This document shows, piece after piece, positions 38,987 to 48,845 of a stretch of 64,000 bases of DNA. This DNA comes from Candidatus Thiodiazotropha endolucinida (GTDB lineage Bacteria > Pseudomonadota > Gammaproteobacteria > Chromatiales > Chromatiaceae). How positions within the stretch are numbered: the first letter of the stretch is position 1; each line of letters opens with the position of its first letter. The stretch is taken from NCBI RefSeq assembly GCF_001715975.1, contig NZ_MARB01000004.1:1-64000 (forward strand), read 5' to 3'. A program made the translations under genes and the position numbers. The notes under the pieces are model-generated. The model searched no databases, was not told where the DNA came from, and saw only the letters and a list, made by a program, of their open reading frames with translations.

Positions 38987-40633
38987 CTACCGCTTTCTAT
39001 GTCGATGGAAGTATGTAATCAACCCCTGAGTGGAGCTGTCGTGCCGGGAGGGCTGCTGTTCGTCCGACAGCTCAGGCAAAATCACGCCAGCCAGCTGTTT
39101 CCCCAATTCCACCCCCCATTGATCGAAGGAGTTGATCCGCCAGATGACGCCCTGGATGAAGATCTTGTGTTCATACAAAGCGATTAGGGATCCCAGTCGT
39201 GACGGGGTTATCTTATCCACAAGCAGGGTATTTGAGGGTCTATTTCCGGGAAAGATCCGGTGAGGCAGAAGATCCACGATCTGCTCAGGTTCCAGGCCTG
39301 CCTGTTCCATCTCCTCGCGTGCTTCGGTACGTGTCTTACCACGCAACAATGCCTCAGTCTGCGCCAGACAGTTGGCAAACAGTTTCTCGTGATGATCCCC
39401 TGTCTCGTTATGGCTGTTGACCGGAATAATGAAGTCGCAAGGAATGAGTTGCGTTCCCTGATGGATGAGTTGATAGTAGGCATGTTGCCCGTCGGTACCG
39501 GCCGTACCCCATACAACAGGACCGGTAAGATAATCGACAGGCCGTCCGAAGCGAGTGACGCGCTTACCGTTGCTCTCCATATCCGCTTGTTGCAAATAGT
39601 CTGGTAGATACCTCAGATACTGGTCATAAGGGAGAATCGCATGGGTACGCGTTTTGGCAAAATCGATATACCAGATACCCAGCAGCGCCATGATGACCGG
39701 CATGTTTTCAGAGAGATCGGCATGCAGGAAATGTTGGTCCATTTCATGGGCACCTTCCAACAGTTCAAAAAAATTCCGCATGCCGATTGCAATTGCGATG
39801 GGCAGGCCAATCGCTGACCAGAGTGAATAGCGTCCGCCAACCCAATCCCAGAATTCAAACATATTGGCGGTATCGATACCGAATCGAGAAACCGCCTCAA
39901 CATTCGTCGAAACAGCAACGAAATGGCGAGCCACGGCCGCTTCATCATTAAGTTCATCCAACAACCATTTTCGAGCAGTTACTGCATTGGTCAAAGTCTC
40001 TTGTGTAGTAAAGGTTTTTGACGCGATGATAAACAGCGTGGTTTCCGGATCCAGCGCACTAACGGTATCAACAATATGGGTACCGTCCACGTTTGAAACG
40101 AAATGCATCCTCAGATCTGGTTTCTGATAAGGTTTGAGTGCTTCACAGACCATCAGTGGTCCCAGATTGGAGCCGCCGATGCCGATATTGACCACATCGC
40201 TGATCGGCTTTCCTGTATAGCCCTTCCAATCACCGCAGCGCACCGATTCGGAAAATGCCTCCATTCTCTGCAGAACGGCATTGACAGATGGCATCACATC
40301 CTCACCGTCGAACCAAATGGGTTGGTTGGAACGGTTCCGCAAGGCCACATGCAGCACCGCTCTATTCTCGGTGATATTCAATCGTTCACCGGAAAACATG
40401 CGGCGGCGCCAACCATCAACATCGACAGCCTGCGCCAATTCCAGCAGAAGATTCATCGATCTTGCGTTAATCCGGTTCTTTGAATAATCGAGCATGATCC
40501 CGCATTGCCGAATAGACATCTGCTCCGCTCTCTCCGGCCCCTGTTGAAACAGGTCACGCATCTGGAGTGGTTCGACTTCGGCCCAGTGCTTTTCGAGGGC
40601 CATCCATTCGTCTGTCTGATTTATCTCGGTCAT
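38987..40633 (-). CDS. pgi: Glucose-6-phosphate isomerase
   Basis: Interconverts glucose 6-phosphate and fructose 6-phosphate. 548 residues with [22 protein letters not shown]-like segment [31 protein letters not shown] and near the C-terminus [18 protein letters not shown], the two PROSITE signatures of the family. Its placement inside the glycogen locus links hexose phosphates to ADP-glucose and to Zwf. Divergent from glgA. Confidence 0.97.
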   Translation of the reverse strand: MTEINQTDEWMALEKHWAEVEPLQMRDLFQQGPERAEQMSIRQCGIMLDYSKNRINARSMNLLLELAQAVDVDGWRRRMFSGERLNITENRAVLHVALRNRSNQPIWFDGEDVMPSVNAVLQRMEAFSESVRCGDWKGYTGKPISDVVNIGIGGSNLGPLMVCEALKPYQKPDLRMHFVSNVDGTHIVDTVSALDPETTLFIIASKTFTTQETLTNAVTARKWLLDELNDEAAVARHFVAVSTNVEAVSRFGIDTANMFEFWDWVGGRYSLWSAIGLPIAIAIGMRNFFELLEGAHEMDQHFLHADLSENMPVIMALLGIWYIDFAKTRTHAILPYDQYLRYLPDYLQQADMESNGKRVTRFGRPVDYLTGPVVWGTAGTDGQHAYYQLIHQGTQLIPCDFIIPVNSHNETGDHHEKLFANCLAQTEALLRGKTRTEAREEMEQAGLEPEQIVDLLPHRIFPGNRPSNTLLVDKITPSRLGSLIALYEHKIFIQGVIWRINSFDQWGVELGKQLAGVILPELSDEQQPSRHDSSTQGLITYFHRHRKR

Positions 40634-40782
40634 GATTTAAATGCGTTATATATTTGAATATTAGTTCCAGTTTTTATACAAAAGGCGGTAGGTATAGCAA
40701 GATACCATATGACGTATCGTAAAGCTGTGAAGGTAAATGATAAAATAGCGCAACAAACGACTGTCGATGCAGAATCTGCCGA

Positions 40783-40804
40783 CTTAGGGCCTGTTAACAG
40801 CCCC
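40783..40804 (+). repeat. Dispersed repeat, copy 5 (left half)
   Basis: CTTAGGGCCTGTTAACAGCCCC, in the gap between the divergent pgi and glgA genes, ending about 25 bp before the glgA start. Confidence 0.6.
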
Positions 40805-40829
40805 AAAAAAATAAGGATAATAAAAGGCC

Positions 40830-42290
40830 ATGAAAATCCTCTTTGCCAGCAGTGAAGCCACACCGTTAATCAAAACAGGCGGCTTGGCTGATGTTGCAGG
40901 TAGCTTGCCTGCCGCACTTAATAACATAGGCCAGGATTGTCGCCTGATTCTCCCCGGTTATCCAGATGTTCTGGAAAAAGCGGACAATCTACAAAGCCTG
41001 ACACAACTGGAAATTGCTGGCGAAACTTCGCCGGTCCGACTTTTACAGGGGAGCTGCGGTCCTCACAGGGTACCGCTGTATGTGATCGACGCACCCCACC
41101 GGTTCAACCGTGCAGGTAATCCCTATCTATCCCCTGAGGGTATGAACTGGCCCGATAATGCGGAACGTTTCAGCCTCTTCTGTCATGCGGTGACAGAGTT
41201 GGCCTTAAACCGGATAGATCACGACTGGCAGCCCGATGTTGTACATGCGAATGACTGGCAGACCGGTCTCATCGCACCATTGCTCTCCACACAGGAAAAT
41301 CGACCCGCAACCCTGTTTACAATCCACAATCTGGCCTATCAGGGACTCTTCGATCATGCCACCTTTCTGCGCCTCGGGCTCCCGGATGAACTTTGGTCAT
41401 ACCATCATCTGGAGTTTCATGACCAGCTCTCATTTATCAAAGGGGGAATCGCACTCTCAGACCGGGTAAACACAGTCAGCCCCAGCTATGCTGCAGAGAT
41501 TAAGACAGCCGAGTTCGGTTATGGACTTGAGGGACTGCTAAACCATCGCAAGGACCATTTCAGCGGGGTTCTCAATGGGATCGATTACCACGAGTGGGAT
41601 CCGCTTAACGACCGGCATATCGACACACCCTACTCCGCCGAAAGCTTTGCCGACAAACGCAACAATAAACTGGCATTGCAACAGGAATACGGACTTCCCG
41701 AGGATGAGAATATCCAACTATTCGGTTATATCGGCCGATTGGTTGATCAGAAGGGTGTCGACCTGATTCTCCAGGTTTTGCCCGGTATTATGGATGCAGG
41801 GGCTCAAATGGTCATGCTGGGTTCGGGCAACAAGGATCTTGAGCACGCACTGGAGAAAATCAGCAACCGCTATCATAGCCGCGTCGGGGTATTTATCGGA
41901 TATGATGAAGGCCTGTCACACCGTATCGAGGCAGGGTGCGATTCATTCATCATGCCCTCCCGCTTCGAACCCTGCGGATTGAATCAGATGTACAGCTTGA
42001 GATACGGTACTGTCCCCATCGTTCGCCGCACTGGCGGTCTCGCCGATACTGTGGTTGACGTCAATCCAACAACCCTTGTAAATGGCAGCGCAACAGGCTT
42101 CGTCTTTGACAATGCAGATGGCAGCAGCTTGTGGGGGGCCATGGAACATGCAATCAATTTTTATCGACGCTCGGCCACAGACTGGGAAATTCTTGCCAGA
42201 ACGGGGATGCAGCAGGATTTCAGTTGGGAGGCCAGCGCTCAACACTATCTGGAACTTTACCAGACGGCCATCGATGAGCCTGGCCTCTAG
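40830..42290 (+). CDS. glgA: Glycogen synthase (ADP-glucose)
   Basis: Extends glycogen from ADP-glucose. 486 residues (GT5): MKILFASSEATPLIKTGGLADVAGSLP with the KxGGL motif, HANDWQTGLIA, FTIHNLAYQGLFD, LNGIDYHEWDP, and the C-terminal motifs IGRLVDQKGVDLI and MPSRFEPCGLNQMYSLRYGTVPIVRRTGGL. AAGGA and AAAGG lie just upstream of the ATG at 40830. The TAG stop is inside a dispersed repeat copy (42285-42315). Confidence 0.97.
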   Translation: MKILFASSEATPLIKTGGLADVAGSLPAALNNIGQDCRLILPGYPDVLEKADNLQSLTQLEIAGETSPVRLLQGSCGPHRVPLYVIDAPHRFNRAGNPYLSPEGMNWPDNAERFSLFCHAVTELALNRIDHDWQPDVVHANDWQTGLIAPLLSTQENRPATLFTIHNLAYQGLFDHATFLRLGLPDELWSYHHLEFHDQLSFIKGGIALSDRVNTVSPSYAAEIKTAEFGYGLEGLLNHRKDHFSGVLNGIDYHEWDPLNDRHIDTPYSAESFADKRNNKLALQQEYGLPEDENIQLFGYIGRLVDQKGVDLILQVLPGIMDAGAQMVMLGSGNKDLEHALEKISNRYHSRVGVFIGYDEGLSHRIEAGCDSFIMPSRFEPCGLNQMYSLRYGTVPIVRRTGGLADTVVDVNPTTLVNGSATGFVFDNADGSSLWGAMEHAINFYRRSATDWEILARTGMQQDFSWEASAQHYLELYQTAIDEPGL

Positions 42291-42315
42291 AGCCAGTTAA
42301 CACTAATCCAACCAA
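42285..42315 (+). repeat. Dispersed repeat, copy 6
   Basis: CTCTAGAGCCAGTTAACAC then TAATCCAACCA; it supplies the stop codon of glgA, as copy 1 does for the NYN gene. Confidence 0.6.
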
Positions 42316-42339
42316 GTGTCGGCAACTCCCGCATTTACC

Positions 42340-45300
42340 TCATGGGGTGGCAAACACCTCAATCTCTGCGAGCCCTGCATTAAGTGTTACAGGGCTGACC
42401 TGGTCTACAGTCAATCGCAGGCTGGTTACACTTCGAGGCGTTATAAAAATCTCGGTTGCGCCACCGCTGTTATCAAGGGTAGCAACAGCAACTGTCGATC
42501 CGTCGCTAAAGGTCAATGTCCCTGATACTATCTGGTCATTTCCGTTAGGTCGATCATAGAGCAGGATACGATCCACGGTTTGTGCACTACTCCATGCCAA
42601 CTCTATCCACGCACCGGCGCCCTCGCCAGTGGTCGCCCATTCCCGGGTATGATCGTTCGGATATCCCGAGGGAACGGTATCAACTGCTTTATCGGCGGTC
42701 TGGCTGGTTGATGTATTCTGTGATGATGCCGTAACAGAAGCAGTCGGTGCAACATTGATGTTTTGCAGGGAAGTCACTGTGATAGTCACGGTGTCAGGCA
42801 GACTGCTATCGATAGCATCATCCACCACCAGTTCAAACACCAGTACTTCGCTCTGGGTCAAGCCCGATGGTGCGACAAAACTGGGGCTCACAGTCATATG
42901 GCCGGAAAGGGTGACTGGTATACCGGATACCTGAAGCCACTGATAATTGATCGGATCGCCATTCGGGTCACTGCTGGCGGATCCATCAAGACTAACTAAA
43001 TCACCCTCCAAAACGGACTGATCCGGACCAGCGTCTGCAGTAGGTCTTAGGTTAACGCCATCATCACGGGTGCCGTATACCTCGATCTCTGCCAGTCCGA
43101 TATTAGTACTGGCGGAAGCGGTTTGCTCCACCGTCAATCGCATGCTCGTCACAGTGCGTGGAGCAAACACGACCTCAGTCATACCGCCTGCGTTATCGAG
43201 TGCCCCTACAGCCATAGTAGATCCATCGCTGAAGCTCAAGAGTGCGGACTGGATATGATCCGCCCCGTTCGGTCTGTCGTAGAGGACGACCCGGTCGATG
43301 GTGTAGGCGTCACTCCAATTCAGATCGAGCCATGCGCCAGCGCCTTCACCCACAGTCGCCCATTCACGGGTGTGATCCACAGGATAACCAGTCGCAACAC
43401 CATCAATCGCCTTTACGGCGGTTTGTGTGGTCGATGTATTTTCAGAGGATGCCGAAACGATCGCACCAGCAGCAATATTGCTATATTGATTGCTTGATAC
43501 CGTAATGGTTACAGAATCCGCACTACTCACCAAACTACCGTCATCAACAACCAGTTCGAAAACCAATTGTTCATTCTGCAGAAGGCCGGTAGGTGCGGTG
43601 AACGTTGGATTGATCAGCGTGTTATCCGACAAAAGCACATTGCTGCCTGACACCTGTGTCCACAGGTAATTCAACGGATCGTTATTGGGATCACTGCTTC
43701 CCGACCCGTCCAATTGGACAGATACGCCTTCCAGTACGATCTGATCCTGGCCGGCATCCGCCGATGGCGGCAGGTTGACGCCGGTACCCAGTGAACCAAA
43801 CACCTCTATTTCTGCCAGTCCCACATTGATAGTGGATCCGCCCACCTGGTCTACAGTCATCCTCAGGCTATTGATATATTTTGCCGGGAACGAATAGGTC
43901 GTTGCCAAACCACCATTATCCAATGGACCGACAGTCAGCGTTGAACCATCACTGAAACTGAGAGTTGCTGAGCTGATTTGATCTGCCGAGTTTGGTCGGT
44001 CATATAACACGATCCGATTGACTGCATAGACCTGATCCCAGGTCAACTCGATCCATGCACCCGTTCCTTCCCCTGAAGATGCCCATTCACGGGTGTAGTC
44101 AATGGGCCACCCTGTCGCTACACCATCGATTGCCTTCTGTGCAGTTTGAGTTGCACCGGCATTTTCCGACGATGCGGTAACGCTGCTGGCAATCGGTGCA
44201 ATGTTTTGATCCAGGCTTTGTACGGTCACTTCAACATGATCCGGAATAGTGGAAAAGTTGCCGTTAGACACCACGAGTCGGAAACGCAAAACGGCATCTT
44301 CCTGCAATCCGCTCGGCGCAGTAAAAAACGGGGTTTCCGAAGTCGGATCGGACAGAATGACGCCAGGTCCGGATAGCTGTGACCACTGATAGGCGAGCTG
44401 TGCACCCCCTATATCGAAGCTGCCGCTGGCATCGAGTTGGACTGTCTCACCCATTGCCACTGCAATGCTTGGCCCGGCATCAACCACCGGAGGAGTATTG
44501 GCCGTTAAAGGGTTCTCAATCCAAAAAATCTCATCCTTATGAACGAATTTACCCAGAAAGCCTTGTATGCCGCCTTGTGTAACATGCCTAGCGATGGCAT
44601 TTACCTTCAGATTGTTTGACAACAATGTGTCCTGCATTGATAGAGGCACATTGAGGCTCTCTCTGTCGGCCCAGTCCAATGCAGTTTGATTTAAATCAGG
44701 AATTTCGACATGAAACGTGGTCGGATCCAAGGGCTCTGGCCAGATAGACGGTTGCGATGACCAAACTACGGTCTTGTGTAGACTTGGTGTATAGGTAGGA
44801 TCCGCGGCAAAGACATTCTGCAGTCCCAATAGGATCAACTCATAGGTTGTGGAGTGATCTGTGTGATTATCGAATTCCGATGTAGTGAATATGTGATCCG
44901 GTCGATATGTGTCGATTATGCTCGTTAAATCACTGATGATATTGAAGCGGTTATAGTTGGCGGGGCTGCCGAATCGAAACGTATGGTAGTCTGTTCCGCC
45001 CAGCCCTCTGTTGCCATAGGTGGTGGATTGACCGGAGGCGGTCGTGTAGACATCGGTTTCATCCGGATAAAACCGGTAGATCACGTCGAGACTGCCGTCG
45101 GGATAGCCAAGAAAAATCAGATCGCTTTCTGTTGTTCCAAGATAATCGACCTGGGCATTGACCGCCTCTGATTGCCTGACCAATCCTTGAGCGATACCAG
45201 ATATATCGCCATTGGTGATATAGACGACTGTGACCTGTTCACCACGATCCACAGCATCGGCTATGACGCCTGAAGCAGTGATAATGTCATCGTCAGGATG

Positions 45301-45402
45301 GGGGGCGACAACCAGGATGGAAGCCACGCCCATTTGCGGAAGCGATAAGATGGCCAGCAAAAAATATGCAATGCATAATTTACGTGCAGTGAATACAGTC
45401 AT
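42340..45402 (-). CDS. Secreted PIG-L family deacetylase with three PKD + F5/8-type C (discoidin) modules
   Basis: 1020 residues. A signal peptide (1-28, ending MGVAS) is followed by a PIG-L/LmbE zinc-dependent deacetylase domain (29-300) with APHPDDD (33-39) and EFDNHTDH (176-183), the two metal-binding motifs. Residues 304-544, 545-785 and 786-1020 are three units of 241, 241 and 235 residues. Each starts with a PKD-like domain (DAG...QLDGSGS...YxWxQVSG...LVVDDG) and continues with a discoidin-like domain (SSENTSTTQTAxKAIDG...REWA..GEGAGAWIEL...LYDRPN...GLAEIEVFG). Likely removes N-acetyl groups from an extracellular or surface glycan, with the repeats binding polysaccharide. AGGAGG lies 8 bases before the start. 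Convergent with glgA. Confidence 0.9.
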   Translation of the reverse strand: MTVFTARKLCIAYFLLAILSLPQMGVASILVVAPHPDDDIITASGVIADAVDRGEQVTVVYITNGDISGIAQGLVRQSEAVNAQVDYLGTTESDLIFLGYPDGSLDVIYRFYPDETDVYTTASGQSTTYGNRGLGGTDYHTFRFGSPANYNRFNIISDLTSIIDTYRPDHIFTTSEFDNHTDHSTTYELILLGLQNVFAADPTYTPSLHKTVVWSSQPSIWPEPLDPTTFHVEIPDLNQTALDWADRESLNVPLSMQDTLLSNNLKVNAIARHVTQGGIQGFLGKFVHKDEIFWIENPLTANTPPVVDAGPSIAVAMGETVQLDASGSFDIGGAQLAYQWSQLSGPGVILSDPTSETPFFTAPSGLQEDAVLRFRLVVSNGNFSTIPDHVEVTVQSLDQNIAPIASSVTASSENAGATQTAQKAIDGVATGWPIDYTREWASSGEGTGAWIELTWDQVYAVNRIVLYDRPNSADQISSATLSFSDGSTLTVGPLDNGGLATTYSFPAKYINSLRMTVDQVGGSTINVGLAEIEVFGSLGTGVNLPPSADAGQDQIVLEGVSVQLDGSGSSDPNNDPLNYLWTQVSGSNVLLSDNTLINPTFTAPTGLLQNEQLVFELVVDDGSLVSSADSVTITVSSNQYSNIAAGAIVSASSENTSTTQTAVKAIDGVATGYPVDHTREWATVGEGAGAWLDLNWSDAYTIDRVVLYDRPNGADHIQSALLSFSDGSTMAVGALDNAGGMTEVVFAPRTVTSMRLTVEQTASASTNIGLAEIEVYGTRDDGVNLRPTADAGPDQSVLEGDLVSLDGSASSDPNGDPINYQWLQVSGIPVTLSGHMTVSPSFVAPSGLTQSEVLVFELVVDDAIDSSLPDTVTITVTSLQNINVAPTASVTASSQNTSTSQTADKAVDTVPSGYPNDHTREWATTGEGAGAWIELAWSSAQTVDRILLYDRPNGNDQIVSGTLTFSDGSTVAVATLDNSGGATEIFITPRSVTSLRLTVDQVSPVTLNAGLAEIEVFATP

Positions 45403-45811
45403 TTAAAGATCCTCCTAAGAACCTTTTTTAAGACGGATTCAAAACTCACTATTTATGCGTGCATGCATGCAGGTCTATTGCCTACTGTATCTATTTTTGC
45501 AATTACTATGCCATTTGGTTTTTATGTCATGATTATCAATGCGTTGTTAGAAAGGGCATCCAAACGCCATCTATAAAATGCAAACAATTGTAAAAAAGTC
45601 CGACGATTATCCTTAAGTGCTTGATCCAACCATCACTGCAGCGATATTCGGGCCGTTTTTTGGGGTGCGATGAAATTGATGGCAGTGCCGGTTGGGAAGC
45701 CAGGCTTTTCGGCGTTATACAGCGGAGTCTGTTTGGATGGCGCTGTACTATGCAGCCACTCCGCACGTCAGATTCGGGGAGGCAATAGATGGTGGTGAGT
45801 GGAATGAGGCC
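45403..45811. other. Intergenic region upstream of the PIG-L gene, no gene recognised
   Basis: AT-rich near the PIG-L start, with a TGCATGCATGCA-type palindrome at about 45463-45471 and runs of T. The half nearer panD contains a short open frame on the plus strand (from 45692) that overlaps panD antisense and is probably not real. Confidence 0.4.
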
Positions 45812-46192
45812 CTAAGCAGCCTGAATAGGTATAGCGTCGCCAGTCCCGGTTACCCTGTTCTCTTCATCGAGATAGACCAGGGTGGGTTTGAATGTGGACA
45901 TCTCATCGCTGTCCAGGCCGGCATAGGCGCAGATGATGACTCGATCTCCCGGTTCGGCCTTGTGTGCCGCCGCACCATTGACGGAAATCACGCGCGATCC
46001 CGCCTCCGCAAGTATGGCGTAAGTTGTAAAACGTTCGCCATTGGTCACGTTATAGATTTGGATCTGTTCGTACTCATGGATACCCGCCATCTTCATCAGA
46101 TCGGCATCAATGGCACACGAGCCTTCATAATCAAGCTCGGAGTGAGTCACACATGCTCGATGTAGCTTGCACTTAAGTACTGTCAGCTGCAT
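45812..46192 (-). CDS. panD: Aspartate 1-decarboxylase
   Basis: Makes beta-alanine for pantothenate. 126 residues; the pro-enzyme self-cleavage site is present (YEGSCAID, cut between Gly and Ser to make the pyruvoyl group), then [13 protein letters not shown] and [19 protein letters not shown]. It follows panC after a 132-bp gap, so it may have its own promoter. Confidence 0.96.
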   Translation of the reverse strand: MQLTVLKCKLHRACVTHSELDYEGSCAIDADLMKMAGIHEYEQIQIYNVTNGERFTTYAILAEAGSRVISVNGAAAHKAEPGDRVIICAYAGLDSDEMSTFKPTLVYLDEENRVTGTGDAIPIQAA

Positions 46193-46324
46193 GGATTTCG
46201 TGCCCTATTTTGGATGAATGTCTATGTTAACCATTGTCCCGATTCAGATCGACCCGAGGCTGCCTGAACAAGGGAACGGCCAATTATCCGCAATCTTGCC
46301 CCACCTATCAATAAAAATATGTTG

Positions 46325-47170
46325 CTATGCAGCATTTAGATTATCTATCAGTCGTGTAGTTCCCATATATGCAGCCGCCAGAATCACCAAGTTCTGCTCA
46401 TCCCGAGCGGGGGTCGTCAGATCCTGTGCCTGGCGAATAGTGAAATAATCCGGCCGAAAACCTGCAGATCGCAGCAGATCGAGACCATTTTCCTCCAGAA
46501 GACCGTAATTTCGTTCACCACCTCTCAATAACTCTGCGGTTTTCTTCAGGATTTCGAAGAGTTGTGGCGCCTGCTTCCTCTCATCCGCTGAAAGATAGCT
46601 GTTGCGGGAGCTCTTGGCCAGTCCATCCGCCTCTCGGACAGTCGGTAACCCTAGGATTTCGACAGGTATCGCCAAGTCGGCAACCATACGCCGGATCACC
46701 ATCAATTGTTGATAATCCTTCTCCCCGAACACCGCTATATCCGGTTGTACGTAGTTGAAGAGTTTGCAAACGACTGTAGAGACACCGACAAAATGGCCTG
46801 GACGGCTGGCACCACAAAGGATATCGGAGATTTCGGGCACCTCCACCCGGGTTTGCGCCTGGTTCCCCTGAGGATAGATGGTTGTCGCCGATGGGGCAAA
46901 AAGCAGATCCACACCAGCCTGTTCAAGTTTGCCCTGATCCTGTTCCAGGGTGCGAGGGTAACTTGTATAGTCTTCGCCCTCACCAAACTGCATTGGATTG
47001 ACAAAAATGCTCACCACACTTCGATCACAGCGGTTTCCGGCCACCTCAACCAGCGCCAGATGCCCCTCATGCAGATTTCCCATGGTCGGCACAAATCCGA
47101 TTTTCTCGCCGGCCCTGCGCCAGCTTCCAATACGTTTGCGCAATGTTTCAACGTCAGTAATCGTCTCCAT
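46325..47170 (-). CDS. panC: Pantothenate synthetase
   Basis: Joins pantoate and beta-alanine using ATP. 281 residues from the ATG at 47170 (METITDVETLRKRI), which has GAGG 6 bases upstream overlapping the panB stop; the GTG at 47182 is less likely. Motifs: FVPTMGNLHEGHLALV, SIFVNPMQFGEGEDYTSYPRT, FGEKDYQQL and SSRNSYLS. Confidence 0.96.
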   Translation of the reverse strand: METITDVETLRKRIGSWRRAGEKIGFVPTMGNLHEGHLALVEVAGNRCDRSVVSIFVNPMQFGEGEDYTSYPRTLEQDQGKLEQAGVDLLFAPSATTIYPQGNQAQTRVEVPEISDILCGASRPGHFVGVSTVVCKLFNYVQPDIAVFGEKDYQQLMVIRRMVADLAIPVEILGLPTVREADGLAKSSRNSYLSADERKQAPQLFEILKKTAELLRGGERNYGLLEENGLDLLRSAGFRPDYFTIRQAQDLTTPARDEQNLVILAAAYMGTTRLIDNLNAA

Positions 47171-47178
47171 CCCGCGCC

Positions 47179-47979
47179 TCACTTAAAACTGTGTTCAGCC
47201 GTTGGGAAATCACCCGATTTAACGGCATCCACATAGGCCTTGAGTGCCTCTTGGATGGTCCTGCCGGATTGTAGAAAGTTCTTCACGAAACGGGGTGGAT
47301 GCGGATTGATACCCAGCATGTCATACAGCACCAACACCTGCCCATCACAATCGGGGCCTGCGCCGATACCGATCACAGGTATACTTAACTCGGTAGCGAC
47401 CTGCGCAGCCAACTGATCCGGCACACACTCCAGAACCAGCATATCGACACCGGCATCCTGCAAAAGTCTGGCGTCTTCACGGATCAGGCTTGCATCCCGC
47501 TGTTCCCGTCCCTGCACACGATATCCACCAAGCTTATGTACGGATTGCGGTAACAGGCCAAGGTGTCCGCAAACAGGGATTCCCTGGGATGCAAGCTGGC
47601 GAATCGCCTCCAGCTGAGGCGTACCACCTTCAAGTTTGACCATATGGGCACCGCCCTCCTTCATCAGCCTGCCCGCGGATTCCATGGCCAAACTCGGAGA
47701 GCGATAACTCATGAATGGCATATCTGCCACCAGCAGGGAGTATTCCCTGGCTCTTGCCGCATTGCGTGTATGGTAGATCATCTCATCCAAGGTCACCGGC
47801 AGGGTACTCTCTTGCCCCTGGATCACCATACCGAGAGAATCACCGACGAGAATCACCTCGACTCCCGCATCTTCAATAAGACGGGTGAAACTGGCATCGT
47901 AGCTGGTCAATACACAGATTTTCTCAACGGCAGATTTCATCTCCAGCAAACTTCTGACGGTTATATTTTTTTTGCTCAT
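47179..47979 (-). CDS. panB: 3-methyl-2-oxobutanoate hydroxymethyltransferase
   Basis: First committed step of pantoate synthesis, using methylene-tetrahydrofolate. 266 residues with VLTSYDASFTRLIEDAGVEVILVGDSLGMV, LPVTLDEMIYHTRNAAR, ADMPFMSY, VCGHLGLLPQSVHKLGGY and GIGAGPDCDGQVLVLYDMLG. It is the first of panB-panC(-panD), overlapping the panC ribosome site. Confidence 0.97.
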   Translation of the reverse strand: MSKKNITVRSLLEMKSAVEKICVLTSYDASFTRLIEDAGVEVILVGDSLGMVIQGQESTLPVTLDEMIYHTRNAARAREYSLLVADMPFMSYRSPSLAMESAGRLMKEGGAHMVKLEGGTPQLEAIRQLASQGIPVCGHLGLLPQSVHKLGGYRVQGREQRDASLIREDARLLQDAGVDMLVLECVPDQLAAQVATELSIPVIGIGAGPDCDGQVLVLYDMLGINPHPPRFVKNFLQSGRTIQEALKAYVDAVKSGDFPTAEHSFK

Positions 47980-48013
47980 ATTATCTCGCTAGGCTCACTC
48001 AAAACTGGCTCGT

Positions 48014-48040
48014 ACCAGGGCCTGTAAACACCAACAATCA
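48014..48040 (+). repeat. Dispersed repeat, copy 7 (left half)
   Basis: CCAGGGCCTGTAAACACC with an AACAATC continuation, in the gap between panB and the deoxynucleoside kinase gene. Confidence 0.55.
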
Positions 48041-48147
48041 CTACAACGTTAAGTGTCTCAACGCTTAAGATCTGTGGTTAACCAGGCAGTCGGAATCAGT
48101 ATATGTCTGTTGACACTATTCGTGAAGTGTTTGCAGTGTGAGTATCA

Positions 48148-48182
48148 CCAGGGCTTGTCAACTGAGATCCAACCGCCCTGGT
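48148..48182 (+). repeat. Dispersed repeat, copy 8 (full palindromic form)
   Basis: CCAGGGC (48148-48154) and GCCCTGG (48176-48182) form a perfect 7-bp stem around TTGTCAACTGAGATCCAACC. It lies directly at the 3' end of the deoxynucleoside kinase gene. The outer pair C-G replaces the T-A of the CTAGGGC form, so pairing is kept. Confidence 0.75.
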
Positions 48183-48845
48183 TCAGAGGGAAAAGCCGGT
48201 AAGATTCAAATAGCGGCGCCTATCTGCACCCCTTCCACAGATATGCTCCAGCAGCAATTGGAAGTGCTTCTCATTTTGCAGCGGATTGATCTCGGCAGCA
48301 TTTACGATCAGTATCGGTGAACGATCGTAATAGTGGAAGAAATCGGCATAGGCATCACACAGTTGTCGCAAATAGCCGGGCTCGATTTTTTGTTCCACCA
48401 GCCTGGCGCGCTGTTTGATACGCTTCATCAGCACATCAACAGGCGCCTGTAGATAGATGACCAGTTCAGGCGGTGGCGCCTCCAGTGTCAGTCGCTCATA
48501 TACCTGCTCATAGAGTTGCAGCTCATCGTGGTCAAGATTGATTTGTGCGAAAAGGCGATCCTTTTCAAGCATAAAATCTGCGATCAAATATTGCCGGAAC
48601 AAATCGCCCTGCGACAAATTATTCCATTGACGACTGCGCTGAAACAGAAAAAAGAGTTGCGCCGGCAATGCGGCTTCCCGCGGATTTTTGTAGAAACGAT
48701 GCAGAAAAGGGTTCTCTTCCGCCCCTTCAAGTAACATGTCACTGCCAAAATGTTTTGCCAGTCGATGTACCAGGCTGGTTTTTCCTACTCCGATCGGCCC
48801 TTCAACAACAATGAAATTAGGCTTTTCAATCCAGTCGTTCAACAC
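48183..48845 (-). CDS. Deoxynucleoside kinase (dNK/dCK-dGK family)
   Basis: Phosphorylates deoxynucleosides in salvage. 220 residues with P-loop FIVVEGPIGVGKTSLV, the family LLEGAEENPFLHRFYKN with conserved Glu, QRSRQ, the LID region and YLQAPVDVLMKRIKQRAR. The start overlaps folK by 20 bp; no other ATG gives the P-loop in context. The folK-dNK-panB-panC order is known in several gammaproteobacteria, so its placement is normal. The preferred base cannot be told from sequence. Confidence 0.9.
   Translation of the reverse strand: MLNDWIEKPNFIVVEGPIGVGKTSLVHRLAKHFGSDMLLEGAEENPFLHRFYKNPREAALPAQLFFLFQRSRQWNNLSQGDLFRQYLIADFMLEKDRLFAQINLDHDELQLYEQVYERLTLEAPPPELVIYLQAPVDVLMKRIKQRARLVEQKIEPGYLRQLCDAYADFFHYYDRSPILIVNAAEINPLQNEKHFQLLLEHICGRGADRRRYLNLTGFSL

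Noticed and set aside
45692-46165. 157-codon plus-strand ORF opposite panD
   Set aside because: It lies antisense to panD over most of its length, while panD has all family motifs.
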